Below, in pieces: positions 28,146-37,159 of a DNA stretch of 64,000 nucleotides (the first letter of the stretch is position 1; the number at the start of each line of letters is the position of its first letter). Source of the stretch: an uncultured Verrucomicrobiales bacterium (lineage in GTDB: Bacteria > Verrucomicrobiota > Verrucomicrobiia > Verrucomicrobiales > Akkermansiaceae); assembly GCA_937928545.1 (NCBI GenBank), contig CALGJQ010000005.1:100933-164932 (forward strand). Reading direction: 5' to 3'. Below the pieces are notes generated by a model. The model saw nothing but the letters and a program-made list of their open reading frames with translations, did no database searches and was not told the origin of the DNA. Position numbers and translations under genes: made by a program.

Positions 28146-29924
28146 CTATTTTTTGCTGACTCTGCAGTAGTAGGCCCCGATTTCGCCTTTGTCGTGTAAG
28201 AAGACGGGGGCGAGTTGGTGAGAACCTTTTTTGAGTTCGACGGTGAAGGTGATGTGGGTGTCTTTTTCGCCAACGGGTTTTGTTTCAAGGTCTTTGCCGT
28301 TGATTCGGAGAGATGCTTTGGTGATGGGAATGGCCAAACCTAGCTCTTCGCGAAAGGCTTTGCTGGCTCCTGGGACGGCTTGACCGGAGGGAAGTCCAGC
28401 TGAGATCGGATGTTTTGCTTCATCGGGCCAACGGAGGGCCGTGATCTCGTAGGTCCCGTCTTCGATGACTTTGATGGCCCAGTAGCCTTTGTGTTTTTGT
28501 TGAGTGAGGGCTTTCTTTTTATCGTAAGCATCTCCTCGGCGGATGTGACCTTGGTTCCATGGGGGGCCGGTATTGAGCCAATCGTGCGCGGTGAGGGTGG
28601 TGGCCATGGCATCGGGGTGGCCGACATAGATTTCGGTGGTCTGGGAGAACGTGGGCTCGAGCTCAGTCCACCATGCCTCGTAGAAAGCGCGCATTTTTTC
28701 AAGCTGCTCGGGGTTTTCTTTTGAGATGTCTTTTTCCTGACCGGGATCGGCCTTGATGTCGTAAAGTTCCTTTCCGTTGATGAGGCGGTATTGCTGAGAC
28801 ATGACTGAGGATTGACGCCATTTCTTAGGATCGATGATGCGTTGGGAGTCGGTGATGATGAAACGGTCTTTCATGACATAGTCGCCTATGGGAGAGAGGA
28901 GACCTGCGAGAGAAAGACCATCGAATTTGACTCCGGCAGTGTTCTCGACCTTACAGACTTCGAGGATGGTGGGGACGAAGTCGATGGCGTGGCTGAGGGT
29001 GTCAATTTTGCGATGCTTGTTTAAGCCAGCGGCGGGCCAGTGGATGAACATGGGGACGCGGTGGCCACCGTCGTAGGCGGATCCTTTTTTCCCCTTCATG
29101 CCGGCATTGAAAACATTGGCGCCGCTGGCTGTTCCGTTGTCAGTGGTGAAGATGAAGATGGTGTTATCGGCGATCCCGAGGTCGGCAAGGAGCTTGCGAG
29201 TCGTTCCGACGTTGTCATCGATGTTAGTGATCATGCCAAAGAAGGCCGCGATCTTATTGTTCTGGTCTTTGTAGAGATCGAGATACTTCTGAGGGGCGTG
29301 GAGAGGTCCGTGGGGAGCATTGAGGGAGATGTAAGCGAAGAAGGGCTCGTCTTTCTTGGCTGCGTCTTTGATGAACTTGTTCGCTTGCTCGAAAAAGACA
29401 TCGGTGCAGAAGCCCTTGGCGGGGACGATTTCTTGGTTATGGAAATAGGCGCCGTCGAAGTACGAGTTATCCCAGACATCGGGTGTTTGGCCAACGCCAC
29501 CGCCGCCGTGGCGGTAGACTTCTTCGAAGCCGCGATCTTCAGGACGGTAAGGGTAGTTATCACCAAGGTGCCATTTGCCGAACATGGCCGTGGCGTAGTC
29601 TTTCTCGAGGTGCTGTGCGATGGTGACTTCGTTTTCACGAATCATGGAACGCCCCATGATGGTGTGCCAAACTCCGGTGCGATTGGTCCAGTGTCCGGTG
29701 AGGAGAGCGGCGCGGGTGGGTGAACAAGTGGGGGCGACGTGGTAGTCGGTGAGGACGGTGGACTCGGCGTAAAGCTGGTCGAGATGAGGGGTCTTGATGA
29801 TGGGGTTTCCGTGACAAGCGAGGTCGCCGTATCCTTGGTCATCGGTGATGACCATGACGATGTTTGGCCTGTCTTGAGCGGAGACCGCAGCGGAAAGGAG
29901 GAGGGTAGCGAGGAGTGATTTCAT
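28146..29924 (-). CDS. Sulfatase (arylsulfatase A family), secreted
   Basis: 592 residues with a signal peptide (MKSLLATLLLSAAVSAQ). Metal-binding ITDDQGYGD lies at about 26-34, and the formylglycine motif C67-S-P-T-R, which is activated post-translationally, is intact. Other family segments are GKWHLGD, FAYISLNAPHGPLHAP and IFIFTTDNG. After the catalytic domain there is a C-terminal extension of about 130 residues (from about 460), beta-rich, ending in GEIGAYYCRVSKK. Substrate is probably a sulfated polysaccharide or glycan (inference). No formylglycine-generating enzyme is present in the window. Confidence 0.94.
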   Translation of the reverse strand: MKSLLATLLLSAAVSAQDRPNIVMVITDDQGYGDLACHGNPIIKTPHLDQLYAESTVLTDYHVAPTCSPTRAALLTGHWTNRTGVWHTIMGRSMIRENEVTIAQHLEKDYATAMFGKWHLGDNYPYRPEDRGFEEVYRHGGGGVGQTPDVWDNSYFDGAYFHNQEIVPAKGFCTDVFFEQANKFIKDAAKKDEPFFAYISLNAPHGPLHAPQKYLDLYKDQNNKIAAFFGMITNIDDNVGTTRKLLADLGIADNTIFIFTTDNGTASGANVFNAGMKGKKGSAYDGGHRVPMFIHWPAAGLNKHRKIDTLSHAIDFVPTILEVCKVENTAGVKFDGLSLAGLLSPIGDYVMKDRFIITDSQRIIDPKKWRQSSVMSQQYRLINGKELYDIKADPGQEKDISKENPEQLEKMRAFYEAWWTELEPTFSQTTEIYVGHPDAMATTLTAHDWLNTGPPWNQGHIRRGDAYDKKKALTQQKHKGYWAIKVIEDGTYEITALRWPDEAKHPISAGLPSGQAVPGASKAFREELGLAIPITKASLRINGKDLETKPVGEKDTHITFTVELKKGSHQLAPVFLHDKGEIGAYYCRVSKK

Positions 29925-29929
29925 AAAAT

Positions 29930-30187
29930 TTAATGAAGGGGGAGGATCGAATCAAAAATTGCGACTAGAATGATGATGGAGATTGCGATGAAGTTAGAAA
30001 GCTTGGAAAAGCGAAAATTTGGGAAGATGACCTGAACTAAAATGAGCAGGAGGAGGGTGAAGCCGGGGATGCGAATCTGGTCTGGATTTCCGGAGCCAGG
30101 GCTGATGACAAGAAAGCTGAGGGTGTAGATGAAAAGTCCCCAGTAGAGGAAGTTGTTCTTAAAGCGTGAGCGATTTGGGTCTTCCAT
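29930..30187 (-). CDS. Small three-helix membrane protein, unknown
   Basis: 85 residues: a short charged N-terminus (MEDPNRSRFKNN) and three predicted membrane helices (FLYWGLFIYTLSFLVI, IPGFTLLLLILVQVIF, FIAISIIILVAIF). No family recognised. It ends 5 bp before the sulfatase start in the same direction, so it is probably cotranscribed with it. Because it is small and hydrophobic, its reality rests on the good ATG, the conserved-looking helix pattern and the tight spacing. Confidence 0.65.
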   Translation of the reverse strand: MEDPNRSRFKNNFLYWGLFIYTLSFLVISPGSGNPDQIRIPGFTLLLLILVQVIFPNFRFSKLSNFIAISIIILVAIFDSILPLH

Positions 30188-30257
30188 GAGGGTTCTTGTT
30201 CAAATGTGAGATTTCAAAATTGAAAGTTAAGAGCTCGCGGGGGATATTCGCGGCAAG

Positions 30258-31187
30258 ATGAACTTGAGTAAAGAAATGCTGATTGCGGTTTTGATGGGTG
30301 GTCCTGGTGCTGAGAGAGAAGTTTCCCTCGCTTCGGGGAAGGCTGTTTTAAAAGCTTTAAAGGAACAAGGCTACAACGCGGTGGCGGTTGAGGTTTCGGA
30401 TACAGAGCCCGTGATCCCAGAGGGAACGGGGTTGGCTTTCAATGTCATTCACGGAACTTTTGGGGAAGATGGTGGCTTGCAGCGGTATTTGGAGGCTTTG
30501 GGAATTCCATACACCGGAGCGGGAGTGGTGAGTAGTGAGGTGGCTTTTGATAAGAATCTGAGTAAGGACAACTTCGTAGAACATGGCGTGCCGACGCCTG
30601 CCTCTGAGGTGGTGGATTGCTCGAAGGAGGTGACTTTGCCTAGAATGTCGGCTCCTTTTGTGGTGAAACCACCGCGTGAGGGGTCCAGCGTGGGGATTCG
30701 AGTGGTGAAAGAGCAATCCGAAGCCGCCGATGCGATGGAGCATGCTTCAAAGTTCGGGTCTGACCTTTTGATCGAGGAATTTGTAGAAGGGCGCGAATTA
30801 ACGGTAGGTATCATGGATGGGGAGGTTTTTCCAATCGTGGAAATCGCGCCTCCAGAGGGCGATTGGTATGATATGGAGACAAAATACCCGTGGTTAAGCG
30901 GAAAAGAAGTGGGGAGTCAGTATACCTGTCCTGCGGAATTATCCGCTGAGGAAGAGGCGGTGGTGAAGGCTGCGGCGAAAAAAGCTTACGATGCACTAGG
31001 AATAGAGGTTTACTCTCGGGTCGATGTGTTGTTGAATTCGTTAGGAAGTCCTTACGTTTTAGAAGCCAATACTATTCCTGGAATGACCGAGACCAGCCTT
31101 CTCCCGATGGGGGCGGCGGAAGCGGGCTATTCATTTGGTGATTTATGCGTGAGGATTGCCGAATTGTCATTGGCCGCCCGGCCATAA
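30258..31187 (+). CDS. ddl: D-alanine--D-alanine ligase
   Basis: 309-residue ATP-grasp enzyme joining two D-Ala for the peptidoglycan precursor. Seen: LMGGPGAEREVSLASG near the N-terminus (the family HSVSxxSG-like block), VKPPREGSSVGI, EEFVEGRELTVGI, and the C-terminal catalytic block RVDVLL...EANTIPGMTETSLLP. Starts at an ATG preceded by a purine-rich stretch. It heads the ddl-ftsQ-ftsA cluster, a remnant of the classical dcw order; murB or murC do not precede it here, since the left neighbour is transcribed the other way. Confidence 0.95.
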   Translation: MNLSKEMLIAVLMGGPGAEREVSLASGKAVLKALKEQGYNAVAVEVSDTEPVIPEGTGLAFNVIHGTFGEDGGLQRYLEALGIPYTGAGVVSSEVAFDKNLSKDNFVEHGVPTPASEVVDCSKEVTLPRMSAPFVVKPPREGSSVGIRVVKEQSEAADAMEHASKFGSDLLIEEFVEGRELTVGIMDGEVFPIVEIAPPEGDWYDMETKYPWLSGKEVGSQYTCPAELSAEEEAVVKAAAKKAYDALGIEVYSRVDVLLNSLGSPYVLEANTIPGMTETSLLPMGAAEAGYSFGDLCVRIAELSLAARP

Positions 31188-31199
31188 AAATTATCCCTT

Positions 31200-32093
31200 A
31201 TGTCCTCACGTCGAACATCCCGCCGCACGCGCAAATCGCGCGAAAGGATGCTGGCTTTGAAAGTCAGTTCTCCAAAGATCCTGATGTTCGATTGTTTGAA
31301 GTTCGGTCGTCGTTTTCTGAAGCTCGGCATCGCTATGATCGTGATGGTGTTCGTGGGCTTTGGACTGAGCTACGGATGGCAGAAGCTCTTTGTCGAAAAT
31401 GACGAGTTTTTGGTCCAGGAGGTTTCTTTGAAAACGATGTCTGGAGAGGATACCCTCTTTCTAAATCATGAGCGCTTGATTGAACAAACGGCTTTGGATC
31501 CTGCGACGACAATTTTCACGGTTGATACGGATCAGTTGCGGGAAGCTCTTTTGGAGCTTCCGGAAATTACGGATGCGAGAGTGAGACGTCGACTTCCGGG
31601 GCTTTTAAAAATTGAAGTGACCGAGCGTCATCCGGTGGCTTGGGTCGCTTGTCGATCACTTGGGATTCGCGAGCGGGATCGTGACTTAGGTTTATTGGTC
31701 GATGTCGATGGGGTGGTTTTCCCCTGCGCTTCAGATGCTTTGTGGGACTATGCTGATAAGCTGCCCGTCATCATGATCAAGGCGGCTGAGCGTAGCGAGA
31801 TTATGGAGGGGCAAGCGATCACGCAAAAAGGCTTAAAGCATGCCCTGGAGTTAGTGAATCGCGCGGCTGAAAAGTTGCAAGGAGTGGAGAGTCTCGCTTG
31901 GGTGGTGGTGACGGATGAGATCATGTTGGAGATCAAGACGCTCGGTGGCGTGAAGGCGACTTTGTCTTATTATGAACAAGATCGGCAGCTCGATAATCTT
32001 TCTCGCCTGATTTCCCATGCTGACGAGCAGGGAAGAAGTCTGGCCCAAGTCAATTTGATCCCCCGTCGCTATGTGCCGGTTCTCTTTCGTTAA
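31200..32093 (+). CDS. ftsQ: Cell division protein FtsQ
   Basis: 297-residue bitopic division protein. Basic cytoplasmic N-terminus (SSRRTSRRTRKSRER), one membrane helix at about 42-62 (LGIAMIVMVFVGFGLSYGW), a POTRA domain with TIFTVDTDQLREALLELPEI and ARVRRRLPGLLKIEVTERHPVAW, and an FtsQ beta-domain ending QVNLIPRRYVPVLF. Twelve bases after ddl and 26 before ftsA; the three are one operon. Weakly conserved family, but the POTRA block and the context make the call firm. Confidence 0.92.
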   Translation: MSSRRTSRRTRKSRERMLALKVSSPKILMFDCLKFGRRFLKLGIAMIVMVFVGFGLSYGWQKLFVENDEFLVQEVSLKTMSGEDTLFLNHERLIEQTALDPATTIFTVDTDQLREALLELPEITDARVRRRLPGLLKIEVTERHPVAWVACRSLGIRERDRDLGLLVDVDGVVFPCASDALWDYADKLPVIMIKAAERSEIMEGQAITQKGLKHALELVNRAAEKLQGVESLAWVVVTDEIMLEIKTLGGVKATLSYYEQDRQLDNLSRLISHADEQGRSLAQVNLIPRRYVPVLFR

Positions 32094-32119
32094 AGTTTCC
32101 CCCCTACTTTTTATTTAAA

Positions 32120-33334
32120 ATGGCTCGCTCTAATATTCATGTCGGTCTCGAAATTGGTTCCACCAAAACAGTGATGGTGGTGGCTGAAATCAAACCTGAT
32201 GAGTCCGCGAAGATTCTTGGCATGGGTGAGACTCGTTCAGCTGGGGTAAGGAAAGGAGAGATTGCCGATTACAAACAGGTGCGAGCTTGTGTGAAGTCGG
32301 CTTTGTTGGAAGCCGAGGATGTGAGTGATGTGGTGATTAAGAGTGTCTTCTTGTCGGTTACGGGAGCTCACATTAAAGGCGTGAACAATACGGGGACGTT
32401 TCGACTTCCGGAAGGTGATCAGGAAGTGGATCGGAATCATTTGGAAGAGGTCAAAGAGATCGCGCGAGATATCGCGATTCCGAGTGAGCATGTTTATCTT
32501 CATCACTTGGCTCGTCATTTCACTTTGGATGGTCAGGCGCATTCTACCGTTCCCTACGGCTTGTTGGGGCGGACTTTGGAAGCGGATTATCACATCGTGC
32601 ATGGGGTCCGGACACGGATTCAAAATAGCATCAAGTGCGTGAGGGAGATTCCGCTGGATGTGGACGATGTTGTTTTTGCACCCATTGCTTCGGCTCAGAT
32701 TTGTTTGAATCGGGAGCGGAAAGAAGATGGTGCTTTGGTCATCGATATCGGAGGAGAGACGACTGATTATGTGCTCTACCTTGATGGGGCGATTTCCGCC
32801 TCGGGTTGTGTTCCGGTGGGAGGAAATCACGTTTCAAATGACATTCACCTTGTGACTCACATTCCATTTGCGAAGGCCGAGAAGGTGAAAATTTCTGAGG
32901 GAAATGCTTCGGCAGATCCGGCGAGTTCGGTGGGGATCGTGAAGGTCGAAGATGAGAAAGGCTTTCCGCCGATTGAGATTAATCGTCAGGTGCTGAATGA
33001 TGTGATTCGAGGGCGTTTGGAAGAAGCCTTTGAGTTAGTGATCGACGGCTTGCCTGCTGGAGGGCTGGAGCAAATTGGCACGGGAGTATTTTTGACGGGG
33101 GGAAGTAGTCAGATGCGTGGGATAGGCGAGCTAGCCTGTGAGGTTTTTGGTCTTAATATTTACAAACCCGAGCAGCCGGATGTGAGTGGTGTACATGCCT
33201 ATTTCAAAGACCCGCAGTATGCGACGGCGCTGGGTTTGATTCGCTATGCGCAGATTCTCGATGAAGAACGAAGCAACGCAGGAATCGGGAAAGTGAAGAG
33301 CCTAATTAAGAATTTTTGGCCCTTTGGGTCTTAG
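32120..33334 (+). CDS. ftsA: Cell division protein FtsA
   Basis: 404-residue actin-like ATPase that tethers FtsZ to the membrane. N-terminal phosphate-1 loop GLEIGSTKTVMVVAE; SHS2/1C domain around residues 85-160; phosphate-2 loop VIDIGGETTDYVLYLDG; adenosine motif TGVFLTGGSSQMRG. The C-terminus (IGKVKSLIKNFWPFGS) is a short amphipathic helix, the expected membrane-targeting sequence. Last gene of ddl-ftsQ-ftsA; ftsZ, normally next, is absent, and the following gene (proS) is convergent. Confidence 0.95.
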   Translation: MARSNIHVGLEIGSTKTVMVVAEIKPDESAKILGMGETRSAGVRKGEIADYKQVRACVKSALLEAEDVSDVVIKSVFLSVTGAHIKGVNNTGTFRLPEGDQEVDRNHLEEVKEIARDIAIPSEHVYLHHLARHFTLDGQAHSTVPYGLLGRTLEADYHIVHGVRTRIQNSIKCVREIPLDVDDVVFAPIASAQICLNRERKEDGALVIDIGGETTDYVLYLDGAISASGCVPVGGNHVSNDIHLVTHIPFAKAEKVKISEGNASADPASSVGIVKVEDEKGFPPIEINRQVLNDVIRGRLEEAFELVIDGLPAGGLEQIGTGVFLTGGSSQMRGIGELACEVFGLNIYKPEQPDVSGVHAYFKDPQYATALGLIRYAQILDEERSNAGIGKVKSLIKNFWPFGS

Positions 33335-33335
33335 G

Positions 33336-33369
33336 GTGTCCCAGTCACGGAGCGGCGGGACGCCACCCC
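33336..33369. terminator. Possible hairpin between convergent ftsA and proS
   Basis: GGGTGTCCC is followed 14 nt later by GGGACGCCACCC, which can pair with a small bulge. It has no U-tract on either strand, so terminator activity is uncertain. It contains CACGGAGCGGCG, also present in reverse orientation beside fabH. Confidence 0.3.
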
Positions 33370-33379
33370 TCCTTGTGGC

Positions 33380-34903
33380 TTAGTAGCTGCGGCCCCAGAT
33401 GGCGCGGGACTTGGTTGGCTGGCCGGTCATGAAGCACTTAGCTTCGGGTTCGTCTTGCTTGTCGATGGGGAGGCAGCGGATGGTGATCTTGAGGCGTTTT
33501 GAAATTTCTTCCTCTTCCTCGCGGCTTCCTGCCCATGGCGTGATGAGCCAGCCAGGATTCTCGTTTGAGTCGTCCCAGTGTTTTTCGAAGGCGGCGAGGT
33601 CGCTGCATTCGCTGATGTTTTCATCACGGAAAGTGCGGGATCTTTCGAGAAGAGATTGGTGAACTTCGTCGAGAGTTTCGACGACGTCGCGGAGGAATTC
33701 TTCTTTTTCGATGAAGGATTTTTCGTTGGCGGCTTGGTCACGGCGTTGGAGGCAGACTTTGCGCTCTTCGAGGTCGCGAGGGCCGATTTCGACGCGGAGA
33801 GGGACTCCTTTTTTGACCCATTCCCATTTTTTGACACCGCCACCGAGGTCGCGAGTGTCGACATGAACGCGAATGTTTTCTTTGCCGTAAGTTTGTTCAC
33901 GCAGGCGGGTGGCGAGTGCTTCACAAGCTTCGATGATGGCATCTCGTGAATCCTCTTTGGGAGTGACGGGGATGATGACGATTTGCTGAGGAGCGACGCG
34001 AGGAGGTAGGACCAGTCCGTCATCGTCCGAGTGCGCCATGATGAGGGTGCCGACGAGGCGGGTCGAGACTCCCCAAGAAGTGGTGTGGACGTGTTGTTCC
34101 TTATTGTCGCGATCGACGAAGGTGATGTTTTGGGCCTTGGCGAAATTCTGTCCGAGGTAATGAGAGGTTCCGGCTTGGATCGCTTTTTTGTCCTGAACCA
34201 TGGCCTCGACGGTGAGGGTGGATTCAGCACCGGGGAAGCGTTCGGCTTCGGTCTTTTCTCCCATGATGACGGGAATGGCGAGGAGGTCGCGAAGGGCATC
34301 GGCGTAGAGCTGATGAATCATGTGCGTTTCCTCGAGCGCTTCTTCTTTGGTTTCGTGAGCAGTGTGACCTTCTTGCCAGAGGAATTCGGCAGTGCGCAGG
34401 AAGAGGCGGGGACGCATTTCCCAGCGCATGACGTTGGCCCACTGGTTGATGAGGAGAGGGAGGTCACGGTAGGACTCGGTCCAGCGTGAGAAGGCGGCAC
34501 CGATGATGGTCTCGGAAGTGGGGCGGATAACGTAGGGTTCGGTGAGCTTACCACGGGGGACCATTTTGGTTTTCCCGGTTACGGGATCCTTTTCGGCTTC
34601 GAGTCGGTGATGAGTGACGACGGCGCATTCGGTTGCGAAGCCTTCGGCGTGCTCGGCCTCTTTTTCGAGGTAGGAAAGTGGGATGAGGAGGGGGAAGTAG
34701 GCGTTCTGGTGTCCGGTTGCTTTGAAGCGACCATCGAGATCACGCTGGATCGCTTCCCAAATCGCAAAGCCCCAGGGCTTAATGACCATGCATCCACGAG
34801 TTTCGGAATTTTCAGCAAGGTCGGCCGCGCGGACGACTTGTTGATACCACTCAGGAAAGTTCTCGGAGCGGGTGGGAGTGATTGCAGATTTTGGCTTCGC
34901 CAT
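33380..34903 (-). CDS. proS: Prolyl-tRNA synthetase, archaeal/eukaryal type
   Basis: 507-residue class II aminoacyl-tRNA synthetase. ATG at 34903 (MAKPKSAITPTRSENF) is preferred to an upstream in-frame start. Seen: ENSETRGCMVIKPWGFAIWE, motif 2 region RPTSETIIGAAFSRW, RWEMRPRLFLRTAEFLWQEGHTAH, an anticodon-binding domain with VTPKEDSRD, and a C-terminal domain ending RAIWGRSY. This is the eukaryal/archaeal-like form lacking the bacterial editing insertion. It is found in scattered bacteria, so horizontal ancestry is plausible. A single-gene unit downstream of repeat C. Confidence 0.95.
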   Translation of the reverse strand: MAKPKSAITPTRSENFPEWYQQVVRAADLAENSETRGCMVIKPWGFAIWEAIQRDLDGRFKATGHQNAYFPLLIPLSYLEKEAEHAEGFATECAVVTHHRLEAEKDPVTGKTKMVPRGKLTEPYVIRPTSETIIGAAFSRWTESYRDLPLLINQWANVMRWEMRPRLFLRTAEFLWQEGHTAHETKEEALEETHMIHQLYADALRDLLAIPVIMGEKTEAERFPGAESTLTVEAMVQDKKAIQAGTSHYLGQNFAKAQNITFVDRDNKEQHVHTTSWGVSTRLVGTLIMAHSDDDGLVLPPRVAPQQIVIIPVTPKEDSRDAIIEACEALATRLREQTYGKENIRVHVDTRDLGGGVKKWEWVKKGVPLRVEIGPRDLEERKVCLQRRDQAANEKSFIEKEEFLRDVVETLDEVHQSLLERSRTFRDENISECSDLAAFEKHWDDSNENPGWLITPWAGSREEEEEISKRLKITIRCLPIDKQDEPEAKCFMTGQPTKSRAIWGRSY

Positions 34904-34985
34904 GACAGCGCGAAGGATCAATCATTATTTGGCTTTGTTAAAGGAAAATCGGATAGAGCTGGCGACAATAAGATGGTGCGCGAAT

Positions 34986-35026
34986 GACCTAGAAAATGGC
35001 TTTTCGCTTTTAGCGCTTAGCCTTTA
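34986..35026 (-). repeat. Intergenic repeat, copy C (partial, partly inverted module)
   Basis: Begins GACCTAG like copies A and B, then carries AGCGCTTAGCCTTTA, the inverse of the TAAAGGCTAAGCGCT found in copy A. It can fold as GGCT...AGCC with an inner TCGC/GCG stem. It sits between the zinc-ribbon gene end (overlapping its stop) and proS, so it may serve as terminator. Confidence 0.5.
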
Positions 35027-35728
35027 AGGGAAGAGGATCGCTCCGCAGTTATCGCAGTGGGAGATGGCGGCGCCGGATTGGGCGAGGGCGTAGGTGGCAG
35101 GGGTGACTTGAACGTGGCAGGATTTGCAGCTTTTTTGGTCGGTGACTTGAACGATGGCGCTTCCTTCGCGCTTGTTGAAAAGGCGGGTGTAGGTGTCCAT
35201 GAGTTCTTCGTCATTGATGTCGGCGACTTTGCCTTCGCGAGTTGCTTTGGCCTCGGCGAGATCGGCCTTTCGTTCGGTAGCGCGGGCTTCGAGGTCTACG
35301 ATTTCTTGGTCGACGAAGCTTTGGGTCTTGGCGAGAGCGGCTTCGGCATCGGCCATTTTTTGGCGGCGGTCGTCGGCGATTTCCATGAGCTCGAGTTCGC
35401 GGGTTTCGAGTTCATCGATCTGTCCTTCGTAGCGGACGACTTCCTCACCAAGCTTGGTGTATTCTTCGTTTTTCTTAGTCTCGAACTGTTGGTTCTTGAG
35501 ACGGTCAACGGAGTTTTTGCGCGTGCCGATGTCGAGTTCGACGTTTTTAATTTCGACTTCGTTGGCTTGGAAGTCGGCTTTGGCCTGAGCGACGGCGGCG
35601 GTGTCGTTGGCGAGCTGCTCTTTGGCCGCCTCTTGAAGTTGAGGGATCTTTATGAGCTCGGCTTCGAGGCTTTGGATCGATTGATCAGTTTCTTGGAGGC
35701 TGAGGAGCTTCTTAACATCGTCGCGCAT
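35024..35728 (-). CDS. Coiled-coil zinc-ribbon protein (CdsZ/C4-type family)
   Basis: 234 residues. Long coiled coil at about 5-185 (LLSLQETDQSIQSLEAELIK..., many E/K/A heptads), then a C4 zinc ribbon: CKSCHVQVTP ... CDNCGAIL. ATG at 35728 is used; a TTG six bases upstream is less likely. This family (COG1579) is widespread in bacteria, and the chlamydial member CdsZ is a cofactor of the flagellar/type III ATPase; a general cytoplasmic partner role is likely here because no secretion genes are nearby. Repeat C overlaps its end. Confidence 0.88.
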   Translation of the reverse strand: MRDDVKKLLSLQETDQSIQSLEAELIKIPQLQEAAKEQLANDTAAVAQAKADFQANEVEIKNVELDIGTRKNSVDRLKNQQFETKKNEEYTKLGEEVVRYEGQIDELETRELELMEIADDRRQKMADAEAALAKTQSFVDQEIVDLEARATERKADLAEAKATREGKVADINDEELMDTYTRLFNKREGSAIVQVTDQKSCKSCHVQVTPATYALAQSGAAISHCDNCGAILFP

Positions 35729-35779
35729 GACCAAGAACTAGCGATTTGAAGGGGCGGGGGGAAGGGGAAACGGAAACTG

Positions 35780-37126
35780 CTATCTCCTTTTCTTCTTCTT
35801 ACGTTGGGCTTGCTTGCGCGGGGTCTTTTTTGTGGCCTTGAAGGCTGTTTTTTTGGCGGCCTTTTTTTGAGGATTCTTCTTGGGTGGGGTTTCCTTCTTT
35901 TCTTCCTTAGGTTTCTCAGGCTGCTCTTTAGCTTTTTCTTTCTCTTCTAAAGGGGCGGCTTTTTTGGGAGAGGGCTTTGGGAGGATGGTGAAGGTGACCA
36001 AAATGAGGGCAAGAGGGGTGCAGGAGAACCAGTGGTTGAGATAGACGGAGGTGAGGAAGATGGCGGCGATTCCGAGGAGGGTCAGCCAGAGGCGGCGTGC
36101 TTGGAGAAGGAGGGTGAAGAGAATGAGGGTGGCGATTTCAATCGGGAAGGACCAGCGCTTGTAGGTTTTGAGGGGGGTGGGTTTCTGGGCGAGAGATCTG
36201 GTGAGATGAGTTTCGAGAAGGCTGAGAAACTTAGGAGCGTGATCGGGAAGAATGATTTTTGAAGAGGAGGTCTTTTCAGGGTAGATGAGGATTTGAGATG
36301 CTGAAATACTGGCGTTGCCGATGTTGGGTAGACTTGCGCGGCCTTGGCTGTCAATTTTGAGAATGGATCCCTCGAGGCCGAGGCGGAGATAGCCGGAGGG
36401 GTCGATGATGACTTCTTGAGGGCTGATTTGGTGAGCGGCGATGAGGGCGGCGAGATGGGTGCTAGGAAGGATCGAGTCTGCCCAGCGAACGAGCATGGGA
36501 ACTTTGAGAGTGGTGGATGTCGTTTCGATGATGAAGCCTTGAACTGTGGAGATGCCGAAGAGAGGGGCTTTGATCGAAGGGGGGAGGGTGAGGAAATCGA
36601 TGGTGGGGATTTGGAGTAAGTCGGGAGTTTTTGGAGAGATGACGGAGTCTTCTAGGAATGGCGGAAGTTCGGCGGAGGTGTCATTGAATTCGGCATCGAG
36701 TCCGATGACGATATCGGGCATTTTGGAGATTTGGTGGCCGAGTGTTTCGAGAGAGAGCTCGCTAGCATCGGCCCATGAGAGGGGGGCGGTGATGACGAGG
36801 AGGCCTTCACTGTTTTGCTCTATCGTTTTTAAGAAGTAGGCCCATTTTTCGGGGCTGAGGTCGATGATTTCACGAGTGGCGTCATCGATGAGGTAGCTGT
36901 TGAGTGAGCATTCTGCGACCTCGCCAGTGAATTTGAGCGGGGTGACTTTAAAGTCGGGGAGATGACCTCGGTCGGGAAAGATTGTTTCGGTTTCGAAACG
37001 TTCGGGGAAGATGAAGAGCTGGTGTTCGGTCTTAGCGAGAGGCTTCCATTGGTCGAGCGCCCAGAGCAAGCCGATCCCCAAAAGGAGTGGCAGGATGACG
37101 GGGAGTTTTGGCCGCAGGATGGACAT
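35780..37126 (-). CDS. CHASE2-like membrane protein with Lys-rich tail
   Basis: 448 residues. One N-terminal membrane helix (PVILPLLLGIGLLWAL), an extracytoplasmic region of about 300 residues, then three closely spaced helices (about 325-385), and a cytoplasmic tail of about 65 residues made almost only of Lys, Glu, Pro and Ala. The 1+3 helix topology and the segment LKIDSQGRASLPNIGNASIS resemble a CHASE2 sensory domain (IDxxGR...SAxxxL), but similarity is weak and tentative. No kinase, cyclase or GGDEF output domain follows. The basic tail could bind nucleic acid or acidic lipids (inference). Real gene: long, consistent topology, good start. Confidence 0.65.
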   Translation of the reverse strand: MSILRPKLPVILPLLLGIGLLWALDQWKPLAKTEHQLFIFPERFETETIFPDRGHLPDFKVTPLKFTGEVAECSLNSYLIDDATREIIDLSPEKWAYFLKTIEQNSEGLLVITAPLSWADASELSLETLGHQISKMPDIVIGLDAEFNDTSAELPPFLEDSVISPKTPDLLQIPTIDFLTLPPSIKAPLFGISTVQGFIIETTSTTLKVPMLVRWADSILPSTHLAALIAAHQISPQEVIIDPSGYLRLGLEGSILKIDSQGRASLPNIGNASISASQILIYPEKTSSSKIILPDHAPKFLSLLETHLTRSLAQKPTPLKTYKRWSFPIEIATLILFTLLLQARRLWLTLLGIAAIFLTSVYLNHWFSCTPLALILVTFTILPKPSPKKAAPLEEKEKAKEQPEKPKEEKKETPPKKNPQKKAAKKTAFKATKKTPRKQAQRKKKKRR

Positions 37127-37159
37127 GGCTACGGCGTTTTCTTAACAACGGAAAGAGGA

